A stretch of 36,396 bases of DNA, from the NCBI GenBank assembly GCA_045118155.1, contig JBGUXS010000021.1, forward strand, positions 1 through 36,396, given 5' to 3'. A program made the position numbers and the translations under genes. This document shows, in pieces, positions 6,566-14,183 of this stretch; the stretch's first letter is position 1; each line of letters opens with the position of its first letter. The notes beneath the pieces were generated by a model. It did no database searches. It was not told the DNA's origin and saw only the letters and a program-made list of their open reading frames with translations. The stretch is from JBGUXS01 sp045118155. GTDB lineage: Bacteria > Pseudomonadota > Alphaproteobacteria > CAAHEQ01 > UBA3637.

Positions 6566-8647
6566 TTATTTCAACAACATCTTAAAGTCCACAATCACGG
6601 CACGCGTATCGGTGACTAACACCGGGTTTCCGTCAATTGCCGTAATTTCGGGGAACGATAAGACCACTTGCTGAATCTTATTCAACGTTTCGGCCAAAGG
6701 TCCAACCGCTTTGGGGGCTTCCCCACGGACACCATTTAAAATGGTTCCGATTTTGGTTTCCTTAATAAAGGCATCAAAATCGTTTGCCGGCAAAATCCGC
6801 AAAGACGTGTCTTTCCAAACTTCGGTATAAATACCACCGGTTCCAAAGACCATAACCCGACCAAAGTTCTTATCCGAATTAACCCCGATAATGGTTTCCA
6901 CCGCTTTGGTAATCATTTCTTGGATTAAGATACTGGCGCCTTTTAATTCAAACTTTTGAATCGTGGCGGTCAAAGCATCCCATGCTTCGTTAAAGCCGGC
7001 TTCATCTTTAATGTTCAAGTAAATCCCCTTCATTTCCGTCTTATGCAACGCATCTGGGGCCGATAGTTTTAACACCACCGCCGCTGGGAAAATCCCCTTT
7101 ACAAAGGCCAACGCTTCAGCTTTATCGGTAAAGTTGCCGGATTTCGGATAATCAATTCCAAAGGCATCCATGATTTTGTTCACAATAGCTTGTGGCAAAC
7201 TGGCAAGACCGGCGGCTTTCGCTTCTTGCACGGCGGCTTTTAAGTCCGCTGGAACAGACGGCAAGGTAATTTCCACGTTTTTAACATTCTTATAGGCCAT
7301 TTGCGCTTTGAGTTGCCCCACCAACCGAATACAATCAATTGGATATTGATAGGTCAGCACGTGCCCGGCACGCAAAATCTTCCGCCCTTCTTCCACTTTG
7401 GTTCCGCCCACAAAGACCGCATAAATATTCACATCTTTGTATTGTTCGTTCAATCGGACAATCACTTCGGCGGTGCCTTTGGAATCCGTCACCATTTGCG
7501 GGGTGAGTAAGACAATAATGTTCTTGTATTCTTTGGATTCACATAAGACTTTTAAAGCGCTTTCATACCGATCAGCGCGGGCATCCCCCACAACATCAAT
7601 CGGGTTCCCCAACGACGCTTCGGGGGACAAAACGGCCTTTAACGCCTCAATGGTTTTATCCGATGGTCGGGCTAAATCAAGTCCTGCATCTTCGCACAAG
7701 TCGCTGGACAGCACCCCAACGCCCCCGGCATTGGTTAAGATAGCGACAGAGCCACTGAAATCCGTATGATGGGCATATTCCAAAACTTCCAACAACCCAA
7801 ACAAATCCCGGGTGGTATAAGCCTGAATCGCCCCAGAGCGTTTTAACGCCGTTTCTAGCACTTTATAGTTCGGCGCCAAAGAGCCGGTATGTGACAACGA
7901 TGCCGCTTGTGCTTTTTTAGATTTCCCCGGTTCCATAATCACAACGGGTTTAACGGCACTCACGTCTTTCAAAATTTTCAAGAATGCTTGTCCATTTTTC
8001 AAGGATTCCAAATAGAATACAAAGGCCTTCGTATGCGGATCATCTTTTAACGCATCCAACAGAACATCTTCGCCCATTTGCGCTTTGTTTCCAATAGAAA
8101 TAAAGTGCGAAAAGCCAATCCCTTTTTCACGTGCCCAATCCATCAACGCCGAACAATACGCCCCAGATTGTGAAATAAACGCCACATTTCCTTGATCGGG
8201 GAAACCGTCTGCAAAGCTAGCATTCAAATGGTCAAACGTGGAAATATGACCTAAGCAGTTCGGGCCAAGTAAATTCATACCGGCAGCTTGACATTTTTGC
8301 ACAATTGTTTCTTCCAATTCATGATTACCGACTTCCCCAAAACCGGCGGTAATAATACTGACGTTTTTCGCATGATTGGCGGCACAATCATCAATCACCG
8401 GCGGGGTGAATTTGGCCGGCACCACAACCACGACTAAATCAAGGGGTTCGGCAATATCCCGCACCGATCCATAGCATTTATGTCCATAGAGTTCTTGCCC
8501 GGCATTTTTGGGATTCACCGGATATAAGTTCCCCGTAAAACCCGCATCCAATAAATTCTTAAAAACAACCGCGCCCAGTTTTTCTGGGTTTTCTGAAACC
8601 CCAACCACGGCGACACTTTTTGCACTAAAAAAAGAGGTTAAATCCAT
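6566..8647 (-). CDS. acetate--CoA ligase family protein, ADP-forming (fused alpha-beta)
   Basis: The enzyme would convert acetyl-CoA (or another acyl-CoA), ADP and phosphate to the acid, CoA and ATP in the cytoplasm. The 693-residue product has the fused order. First comes an N-terminal CoA-binding Rossmann domain (SVAVVGVSENPEKLGAVVF). A succinyl-CoA-synthetase-like region follows, with FISQSGAYCSALMDWA and the candidate phospho-histidine loop ASLSHTGSLA. Last is a C-terminal ATP-grasp domain (VVLKLSAPDALHKTEMKG; VMVFGTGGIYTEVWKD). There is no acetyltransferase (GNAT) domain, so it is not a Pat-type protein acetylase. An AAGGAG site supports the ATG at 8647 over one ten codons upstream. The exact acyl substrate is not decidable. 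Confidence 0.88.
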   Translation of the reverse strand: MDLTSFFSAKSVAVVGVSENPEKLGAVVFKNLLDAGFTGNLYPVNPKNAGQELYGHKCYGSVRDIAEPLDLVVVVVPAKFTPPVIDDCAANHAKNVSIITAGFGEVGNHELEETIVQKCQAAGMNLLGPNCLGHISTFDHLNASFADGFPDQGNVAFISQSGAYCSALMDWAREKGIGFSHFISIGNKAQMGEDVLLDALKDDPHTKAFVFYLESLKNGQAFLKILKDVSAVKPVVIMEPGKSKKAQAASLSHTGSLAPNYKVLETALKRSGAIQAYTTRDLFGLLEVLEYAHHTDFSGSVAILTNAGGVGVLSSDLCEDAGLDLARPSDKTIEALKAVLSPEASLGNPIDVVGDARADRYESALKVLCESKEYKNIIVLLTPQMVTDSKGTAEVIVRLNEQYKDVNIYAVFVGGTKVEEGRKILRAGHVLTYQYPIDCIRLVGQLKAQMAYKNVKNVEITLPSVPADLKAAVQEAKAAGLASLPQAIVNKIMDAFGIDYPKSGNFTDKAEALAFVKGIFPAAVVLKLSAPDALHKTEMKGIYLNIKDEAGFNEAWDALTATIQKFELKGASILIQEMITKAVETIIGVNSDKNFGRVMVFGTGGIYTEVWKDTSLRILPANDFDAFIKETKIGTILNGVRGEAPKAVGPLAETLNKIQQVVLSFPEITAIDGNPVLVTDTRAVIVDFKMLLK

Positions 8648-8686
8648 CCTAAGCTCCTTAAAAAAAAATAAAATCATAACGGGTTG

Positions 8687-8715
8687 ACGCTAACACAAAA
8701 CTTGATACCTGTCAA
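8687..8715 (-). promoter_or_regulatory. possible promoter for the acyl-CoA synthetase gene
   Basis: TTGACA (8715-8710 on the minus strand) is followed after 17 bases by a weak -10, TAGCGT (8692-8687). Confidence 0.5.
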
Positions 8716-8748
8716 GAAAAAGAGGGGAAAAATTAACCCAAATTTTCC

Positions 8749-8777
8749 TTGACTTTTTGGCACCTCAAGTGTATAAT
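8749..8777 (+). promoter_or_regulatory. promoter for the 371-aa unknown gene
   Basis: TTGACT at 8749-8754 and TATAAT at 8772-8777 are spaced by 17 bases, immediately before an AAAGGAG ribosome site. Confidence 0.8.
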
Positions 8778-8797
8778 TAAAGAAAAGGAGAAATAAT

Positions 8798-9913
8798 ATG
8801 CCAACACCAACACCCACGCCAGTGCCAACACCTGCTCCTAATGCTCCAGTTCCTTTGCATTGGTCTCAATGGGAAGGGATCGTTGGTGGGGGCAATGTAG
8901 AAGCCAAAAATCTAGATGATGAATTAACAGACTTAGCACAAAAATACGAAATTAAACTTGAAGATGCCGATTACGAAAATTGGAAAAAGAAAACAATGGA
9001 ACGGCAAAAATTCATAGATGATCTTTTAAATAAGGGGTTTAAAGATCTGTATAAATTTGATGTTTTAGAAATTGCAGATGCGTGTTTCATATATTGGATT
9101 CAAAGTAGGCGTAATCAAGCATATTACAAAGCTCAAATAGAACATACAAAACGAATTCAAGATAAAGAAAAAGCCAATTTATTAGCAAAAAAAGAACCAG
9201 AAACTGCCGCAAAAATGCTAGGGTTAGCTAAAGGGGGGGGTAAGTATGCAAATGATGATTCTGCCGTTGTACATATGGCCTCAATTAATGCGGTCTTATG
9301 GCATATCATGTATGGTCCTGATCATAATTTTAATGTCCTAAGTTATGAAGATGCTAAGAAATTACCCAATGATTTCTTTTACAAAATTGATACAGGTCTT
9401 AATGGAAATCAAGGAAAATTTGAACAAAAAATGCAAGACTATATCAAGAAATACTACGGTAAGGATATTACCCCAGGATCTCCAGAATGGTCCTATTATA
9501 ACACCCTTGCTTTCGCATCAGCTTATACACGTTTTTATGAAGCTAACGCTCATGTCTTAGCTAATGACATGCTAGTTCAACGTTTTTTTAAGAAAGTGGG
9601 GGATCATCCTGTCATGGACTACTGGAATAAATATAACATTGCAACGTTGGGGAAGAAACCATCTTCACCTTTCTGGCAGATTTTTAAGGATACTGTTAAA
9701 CAAGAACACGGGCAAGAGTTGGATAAAAAAATTGATTATAAGGAACTTAAAAACTATGGTTTACCAGGGGGACCAGATGATCAATTTCATGCCAAATATA
9801 ATCCTTATGCTGCAACAATGCATTATGATTCCAGATACCGTGAAATAGCGCGTATCAGACCCCGCCAACGGTCTAATCAATCGACCAACAGGCAAAATGT
9901 CAACACCCCCTAG
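8798..9913 (+). CDS. hypothetical protein with Pro/Thr-rich N-terminus (371 aa)
   Basis: I do not recognise this protein. It begins with an unstructured proline/threonine repeat (PTPTPTPVPTPAPNAPVP), then a charged, tyrosine- and lysine-rich body with no signal peptide or membrane span. The middle (residues about 90-130) looks like a helical, lysine/glutamate-rich segment. The C-terminus is basic and disordered (RIRPRQRSNQSTNRQ). The start is secured by a consensus promoter and an AAAGGAG site. It is followed after 28 bases by another unknown gene with its own ribosome site, so the two are probably one transcript. A secreted or effector-like role is conceivable but unsupported by any motif. 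Confidence 0.78.
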   Translation: MPTPTPTPVPTPAPNAPVPLHWSQWEGIVGGGNVEAKNLDDELTDLAQKYEIKLEDADYENWKKKTMERQKFIDDLLNKGFKDLYKFDVLEIADACFIYWIQSRRNQAYYKAQIEHTKRIQDKEKANLLAKKEPETAAKMLGLAKGGGKYANDDSAVVHMASINAVLWHIMYGPDHNFNVLSYEDAKKLPNDFFYKIDTGLNGNQGKFEQKMQDYIKKYYGKDITPGSPEWSYYNTLAFASAYTRFYEANAHVLANDMLVQRFFKKVGDHPVMDYWNKYNIATLGKKPSSPFWQIFKDTVKQEHGQELDKKIDYKELKNYGLPGGPDDQFHAKYNPYAATMHYDSRYREIARIRPRQRSNQSTNRQNVNTP

Positions 9914-9941
9914 TCCCTTTGCACACTGAAAGGAAAATAAC

Positions 9942-10397
9942 ATGATACGTCCAGAAGCCCATGTTAAAGAAGCCCCCCCTCAAGACCAAGGGGCGCAAGC
10001 TGATGCCCTAAAAGGGCAGAAACTGAATGAGGCCGTGCAAGGATTAACCCTTCCTCAACAAGGGGACGCAACTACCTTACAAACTGAAACCAACCAAGAA
10101 AATCCTGTGGCAAACCCCAGTAGTGGCGGAAATGGCACAACATCCACCGATCAATTTAAAAATTTGTTTGTTGGAAAGGATTTGAAAGAGGCCGCTTCTA
10201 TCCTTATCCCCAACATCAACCATGCTTTAAAAGTGGGGTCAACGGCACGTAAAAATGAATCCCTTATTCGAGCCATGACGGATCAGTACAGAGCCCTGAT
10301 GACGGTTAGTGCCGCCTTAAAAGCTTTCACCAAAAACACAGGGGGGTCGTTGGCGGCCCAGATGGGATCCAATACCCAAAACCAAAACGCCGTGTAA
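9942..10397 (+). CDS. hypothetical small protein, disordered N-half (151 aa)
   Basis: I do not recognise this protein. The first 75 residues are rich in Gln, Pro, Ala, Asn and Thr and look disordered. The second half (about 78-140: KDLKEAASILIPNINHALKV and RALMTVSAALKAF) looks amphipathic and helical. The tail is Gln/Asn-rich. AAAGGA precedes the ATG. It probably shares the transcript of the upstream 371-aa gene. The small size, disordered N-half and helical C-half would suit a partner or chaperone-like protein, but this is only a shape argument. Confidence 0.7.
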   Translation: MIRPEAHVKEAPPQDQGAQADALKGQKLNEAVQGLTLPQQGDATTLQTETNQENPVANPSSGGNGTTSTDQFKNLFVGKDLKEAASILIPNINHALKVGSTARKNESLIRAMTDQYRALMTVSAALKAFTKNTGGSLAAQMGSNTQNQNAV

Positions 10398-10720
10398 GAA
10401 AAAAGGGGATATTTTTCCCATTGTGTGCTTTTTGTCATGCCTTTCCCTCGCCAGAGGGAATCAAGGAACCTTCCATTTTTGCCCCTTTAGGGACAAGATA
10501 AGGCATTGATTGATTTAGGTAACCAGAAGATCCCTTGATTTTTGCTGTCGCAAAAAAGGGATGACAGGTTGGACCGAGGATACCATGAGTAGCAGAGACA
10601 ACCTAGCTGAAATTCCCTTATCGCCAACCTTAAAAAAGAAGGTCGGCAAGGAATGACGATTCCCCATATCACGCCGAATGGTCATTCCACCCGCAAGGGG
10701 TGATAAGAAAGATTTGTTTC
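10398..10720. other. gene-free stretch with three palindromic repeats
   Basis: No gene is supported here. Three stem-loop elements of the family seen at 5.5-6.1 kb are present. One lies at 10434-10470 (reverse; stem TTCCCTC/GAGGGAA). One lies at 10530-10565 (forward; TTTTTGC/GCAAAAA, ending AAGGGATGAC). One lies at 10612-10657 (forward; CGCCAACCTT with AAGGTCGGC, one mismatch, ending AAGGAATGAC). The module GATAAGGCATTGATTG at about 10497-10512 also recurs at 5957. Small hairpins near 10690-10715 adjoin the stop of the next gene. Confidence 0.7.
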
Positions 10721-11665
10721 TTACATAAAACGCTTTTTTATTTCTTTGGCAATCACATCCGCGGGATTGGGGGCCGTGGCGGATGTTCCTTTTTCCCCCA
10801 AGGGGAATGCATAGCCCGCTTGATATAAAGAAGCATGAAAGCGTTTATGTTTCGGACTTGTCATGCCACTCGGGGCAAAAATATACGTTGGGGCCGGCGT
10901 GCTGGCACATTCCGAACACATGGACATAGAATCCCCCGTCACCACAATTTTATCCCCCCACGCTAACAACCCGAAATATGGATTTTCGGCTTTATCCCCA
11001 AAACAATACATAAAATGAGGAAGTTGAATATGCGACCTTAAAAATTCAACAACCGCCGGCGGGGTACGACGTGACGTTGTGATAATCAAGGACTTCACCC
11101 CTAACTTTAATGTTTGTTCTAATAGGGTTTTTGCCATTTTTACCGTAAAGGGTTTATTTTTGGTTGCCCCCCCAACAATTAACGTTCCCCGTGGTTCGGG
11201 ATAGCTTTTAAAAACGTTAGCCCAATGGGCTCGCTCTTGTTTTAAACGATTGGCGGTTACCCGATGTGGACACCCCGTTATCACAAGCGTTTGAGGCGTT
11301 ATTTTTTTGCAGGCATCATGACGCGGAATCACCAATAAATCTGCCCAATTCCGTCCCCCAAAACCAGGATCCATTAACTGGACAATTTTTGTTTTTTCCC
11401 CCGATATTTTTTTAAGAGCACACGCCACTGGAAATGCCCTGCGCCCCGCGCTAATGACAATATCAGGATAAGGCCCTTTTAACAGTTCCTTTTCCCAAAT
11501 CCCCAAAAAAGGATTTACCCGCAAGATGTTTGGCAACTTTACCCATTTCGTATAGGTTATTTTTTTGACCTCAAAGGGGAAACCCAGTGCTTCGGCTACC
11601 CCTAATAATTGATTGACATTCCCTGCCCGATCATCTTGCAACACCCATACTGTTGGCGTTCGCAT
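10721..11665 (-). CDS. ELM1/GtrOC1-like family protein (COG3660 type)
   Basis: The 314-residue protein resembles the bacterial relatives of plant mitochondrial-fission factor ELM1, a family with a glycosyltransferase-like two-domain fold and no settled bacterial function. Characteristic stretches are WVLQDDRAGNVNQLLGVAEALG at the start, PDIVISAGRRAFPVACAL, QLMDPGFGGRNWADLLVIPRHD, and the C-terminal VVTGDSMSMCSECASTPAPTYIF. GGAG eight bases upstream supports the ATG at 11665 rather than longer starts. It is divergent from citramalate synthase, with about 80 bases between the starts. The end overlaps a small TAAGAAA/TTTCTTA hairpin. Confidence 0.82.
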   Translation of the reverse strand: MRTPTVWVLQDDRAGNVNQLLGVAEALGFPFEVKKITYTKWVKLPNILRVNPFLGIWEKELLKGPYPDIVISAGRRAFPVACALKKISGEKTKIVQLMDPGFGGRNWADLLVIPRHDACKKITPQTLVITGCPHRVTANRLKQERAHWANVFKSYPEPRGTLIVGGATKNKPFTVKMAKTLLEQTLKLGVKSLIITTSRRTPPAVVEFLRSHIQLPHFMYCFGDKAENPYFGLLAWGDKIVVTGDSMSMCSECASTPAPTYIFAPSGMTSPKHKRFHASLYQAGYAFPLGEKGTSATAPNPADVIAKEIKKRFM

Positions 11666-11747
11666 TTCAAAACTCCTTTTCTTCTTGCTTTTTTTATTTT
11701 TAAGCCTTAACCTTGCAAAAGTAAAGCACAAAATGAAAGGGAAAAGG

Positions 11748-13313
11748 ATGGGGGACTTTATTTCAATCTACGACACCACATTGCGCGACGGGGCACAAAC
11801 TGATGGCATTGACTTTTCCGTGGCAGATAAGCGTTATTTTACGGGATTACTAGATACCCTTCATTTTGATATGATTGAAGGGGGGTGGTGTGGGGCTAAC
11901 CCGACCGACACTACTTTTTTTGAAACACTGCCCCCGACCCAATTTTCCAAAATTGCCACCTTTGGGATGACAAGACGGGGCAAAGTTGATAAAATCTTTG
12001 ATGCGTGGACAAAAACACCCGTGGACGTGTTCACATTGGTTGGAAAAACGTGGGATTTTCATGTAGAACAAGCCCTAAAAATTTCTTTAGAAGAGAACTT
12101 AAAAAATATCTATGACAGTATTTATCCCTTGGCCAAAGCCGGCAAAACGGTTTTGTTTGATGCCGAACATTATTTTGACGGGTTTAAACACAATAAAACA
12201 TATGCTTTAAAGGCCATTAAACAGGCGTATAAGGCCGGGGCTAGGTGGATCGTCCTCTGTGATACCAATGGGGGATGTTTGCCCTTTGAAATAGAAGAGA
12301 TTGTGACGCAAACGCTAAAAGCGGTCCCTGGGGAAAATCTAAGCATCCATTGTCATAACGATACCGGCAATGCCGTTGCCAATACGTTGGCCGCCGTGCG
12401 GGCAGGCGTGCGCCAAGTTCAAGGAACTATTAACGGCTTAGGCGAACGGTGTGGCAACGCGGATTTAACCACCGTGATTCCTGATTTGGTCTTTAAAATG
12501 GGGTATAAAACCTCTTTATCCCCGGAGCATTTAAAGGGTCTAACGGGGTTATCTAGGGCCTTGTATGAAAAATTAAATAAAGTCCCCCCAGTGAATCAGC
12601 CCTATGTCGGCCCCAGTGCTTTTACGCATAAGGGGGGATTGCACGTATCTGCGATTAATAAAAACCCAAAATCTTACGAACATATTACCCCCGAAACCGT
12701 TGGAAATAAACGGCGTATTTTGGTTTCGGGTCAATCGGGAAAATCTAATATCACGGCCCAGCTAAAGCAAATCGGGATAGAATTACCCGCATCAGATCCA
12801 CGTTTAGCGGATTTGTTAATGCTTGTCAAAGAAAAAGAAAGTTTGGGCTTTTCTTATGACGGCTGTGAAGCCAGTTTTGAAGTCCTAGCTAGGGCATTTT
12901 TATTTGGCCTGCCCCCCCTGTTCACCTTAGAAGCTTTCCGCGTTATTGATGAACGGCGACACAACAGCAAAGGAATTTTGGAAATGATGTCCGATGCCAC
13001 GGTGCAAGTTTTTATTCGGGGTAAAAAATATATTGAGGCCGATACCGGCAACGGCCCCGTAGATGCATTAACCCATGCGCTTTTAAAGGTTTTATCCCCC
13101 GTGTATCCGGTCTTAAAAGACTTTAAGCTAGCGGACTATCGGGTTAGGATTTTTAATTCTAATCAAGGGACTGGGGCCAGCACGCGGGTCATGATTGATA
13201 CCGTAAACGAAGAGGGCAAACGTTGGTCCACAGTTGGTATTTCCACCGATATTATTGATGCGTCTTTTCAGGCCATTTACGACAGTATTTTATACCGTTA
13301 TTATTGCCTTTAA
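11748..13313 (+). CDS. cimA: citramalate synthase (isopropylmalate synthase family)
   Basis: The enzyme condenses acetyl-CoA with pyruvate to (R)-citramalate, the threonine-independent entry to isoleucine. The 521-residue product has the DRE-TIM barrel signature YDTTLRDGAQTDGIDF at the start, then LCDTNGG and HCHNDTGNAVANTLAAVRAG with metal-binding histidines, and GTINGLGERCGNADL. A C-terminal LeuA-type dimer/allosteric domain follows (RVRIFNSNQGTGASTRVMID). Length and motifs fit the CimA subfamily rather than LeuA. The start is the ATG at 11748, behind AAAGGG; a second ATG at 11733 is possible. No other isoleucine gene is in the window. Its last bases overlap the convergent unknown gene. Confidence 0.9.
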   Translation: MGDFISIYDTTLRDGAQTDGIDFSVADKRYFTGLLDTLHFDMIEGGWCGANPTDTTFFETLPPTQFSKIATFGMTRRGKVDKIFDAWTKTPVDVFTLVGKTWDFHVEQALKISLEENLKNIYDSIYPLAKAGKTVLFDAEHYFDGFKHNKTYALKAIKQAYKAGARWIVLCDTNGGCLPFEIEEIVTQTLKAVPGENLSIHCHNDTGNAVANTLAAVRAGVRQVQGTINGLGERCGNADLTTVIPDLVFKMGYKTSLSPEHLKGLTGLSRALYEKLNKVPPVNQPYVGPSAFTHKGGLHVSAINKNPKSYEHITPETVGNKRRILVSGQSGKSNITAQLKQIGIELPASDPRLADLLMLVKEKESLGFSYDGCEASFEVLARAFLFGLPPLFTLEAFRVIDERRHNSKGILEMMSDATVQVFIRGKKYIEADTGNGPVDALTHALLKVLSPVYPVLKDFKLADYRVRIFNSNQGTGASTRVMIDTVNEEGKRWSTVGISTDIIDASFQAIYDSILYRYYCL

Positions 13314-14071
13314 GCCACGATCAACTTAATCGCACACGTATGGGCCGCACAAAGGGCCACTTCCTTGGTGTGAAAATCATAAAAATACAAGTTAGATTTT
13401 CCCTCTTTAAACGTAGCAAAATACAATCCTGTATTATCTTTGGCCACCCCCAACGCCGTCACATCAAAGGCAATCAACTTTTTATGTTCCCTCTCCACAG
13501 GGATAACGACATGCAGGGTTTCTTTTTGTGCATATGCCAAAATCGTTCCCATAGGATTAATGGAAAATGTCCCTACATCCCCCGCAATTTTTTCACACCT
13601 ATGCCCATTCATCCGAACAAAATCATTTTTGGGTGTTAATGCATAAACATCCCCCGTCGTATCAAAACGCACAGGGGCCATTTTTACCGGCATCCTAGCA
13701 ATCGGGCGAAAGCGCGATCGGGCCCGTTCAAAAATCACGAGTTCTCCTTCCCCCTTGGGGGATAATAAATCCGCCTGGATCATCGCCATTTGCAGGGTCT
13801 TATCTTCATATAGGGCCGGATGATATGCATATCCTTTATGTGTAAAAAACAAGGTAGGTGGCGTACTATCAAAGGCACACGGGGTAATCAGGACTTGCGT
13901 CTTATCCCCCAAAAACTTCACCCCGAGCAAGGCGTGTTCGTGGCTAGAAATCCCAGCGAACGCCCCGATTTTTTTTACAAAACGTAACCGATTATCCTGC
14001 ATCAACGCCCACAGATTATCTTCACAATCCGTTAAAAAAAGTTTATAGGGCGATAAAATGGCCGATGTCAT
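13310..14071 (-). CDS. hypothetical protein, beta-propeller-like (253 aa)
   Basis: I do not recognise a named family. The chain is built of short beta-like stretches recurring every 40-50 residues (KLFLTDCEDNLWALMQD, PTLFFTHKGYAYHP, DVYALTPKNDFVRMNG, NLYFYDFHTKEVALC), which suggests a WD40- or NHL-like propeller. No signal peptide is present. The ATG at 14071 is chosen because a TTTACA-16-TATACT promoter ends seven bases before it, so the message would be leaderless; longer starts up to 14134 would precede the transcription start. The 3' end overlaps cimA by four bases in convergent orientation. Confidence 0.72.
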   Translation of the reverse strand: MTSAILSPYKLFLTDCEDNLWALMQDNRLRFVKKIGAFAGISSHEHALLGVKFLGDKTQVLITPCAFDSTPPTLFFTHKGYAYHPALYEDKTLQMAMIQADLLSPKGEGELVIFERARSRFRPIARMPVKMAPVRFDTTGDVYALTPKNDFVRMNGHRCEKIAGDVGTFSINPMGTILAYAQKETLHVVIPVEREHKKLIAFDVTALGVAKDNTGLYFATFKEGKSNLYFYDFHTKEVALCAAHTCAIKLIVA

Positions 14072-14078
14072 ACCAAAA

Positions 14079-14106
14079 AGTATAAGTTTTTCCCACAAAA
14101 TGTAAA
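14079..14106 (-). promoter_or_regulatory. promoter giving a leaderless transcript
   Basis: On the minus strand TTTACA (14106-14101) and TATACT (14084-14079) are spaced by 16 bases. Seven bases separate the -10 box from the ATG at 14071, so transcription should begin at or next to the start codon. Confidence 0.7.
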
Positions 14107-14128
14107 GGAAATTTTCATCAAAAAACTG

Positions 14129-14157
14129 TTTCAAAAACCATTTTTTTATGCTATGCT
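14129..14157 (+). promoter_or_regulatory. promoter for the aas operon
   Basis: TTTCAA at 14129-14134 and TATGCT at 14152-14157 are spaced by 17 bases, ahead of the AAGGAG site at 14172-14177. Confidence 0.5.
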
Positions 14158-14183
14158 AGATGGGGTTTGATAAGGAGTTTTTG

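Noticed and set aside
6566..8647. Pat-type protein acetyltransferase
   Set aside because: The protein ends after the ATP-grasp domain; no C-terminal GNAT domain is present.
11613..11747. Longer N-terminus for citramalate synthase
   Set aside because: The extension overlaps the start of the divergent ELM1-like gene and precedes the family's conserved N-terminus; the ATG at 11748 has a ribosome site.
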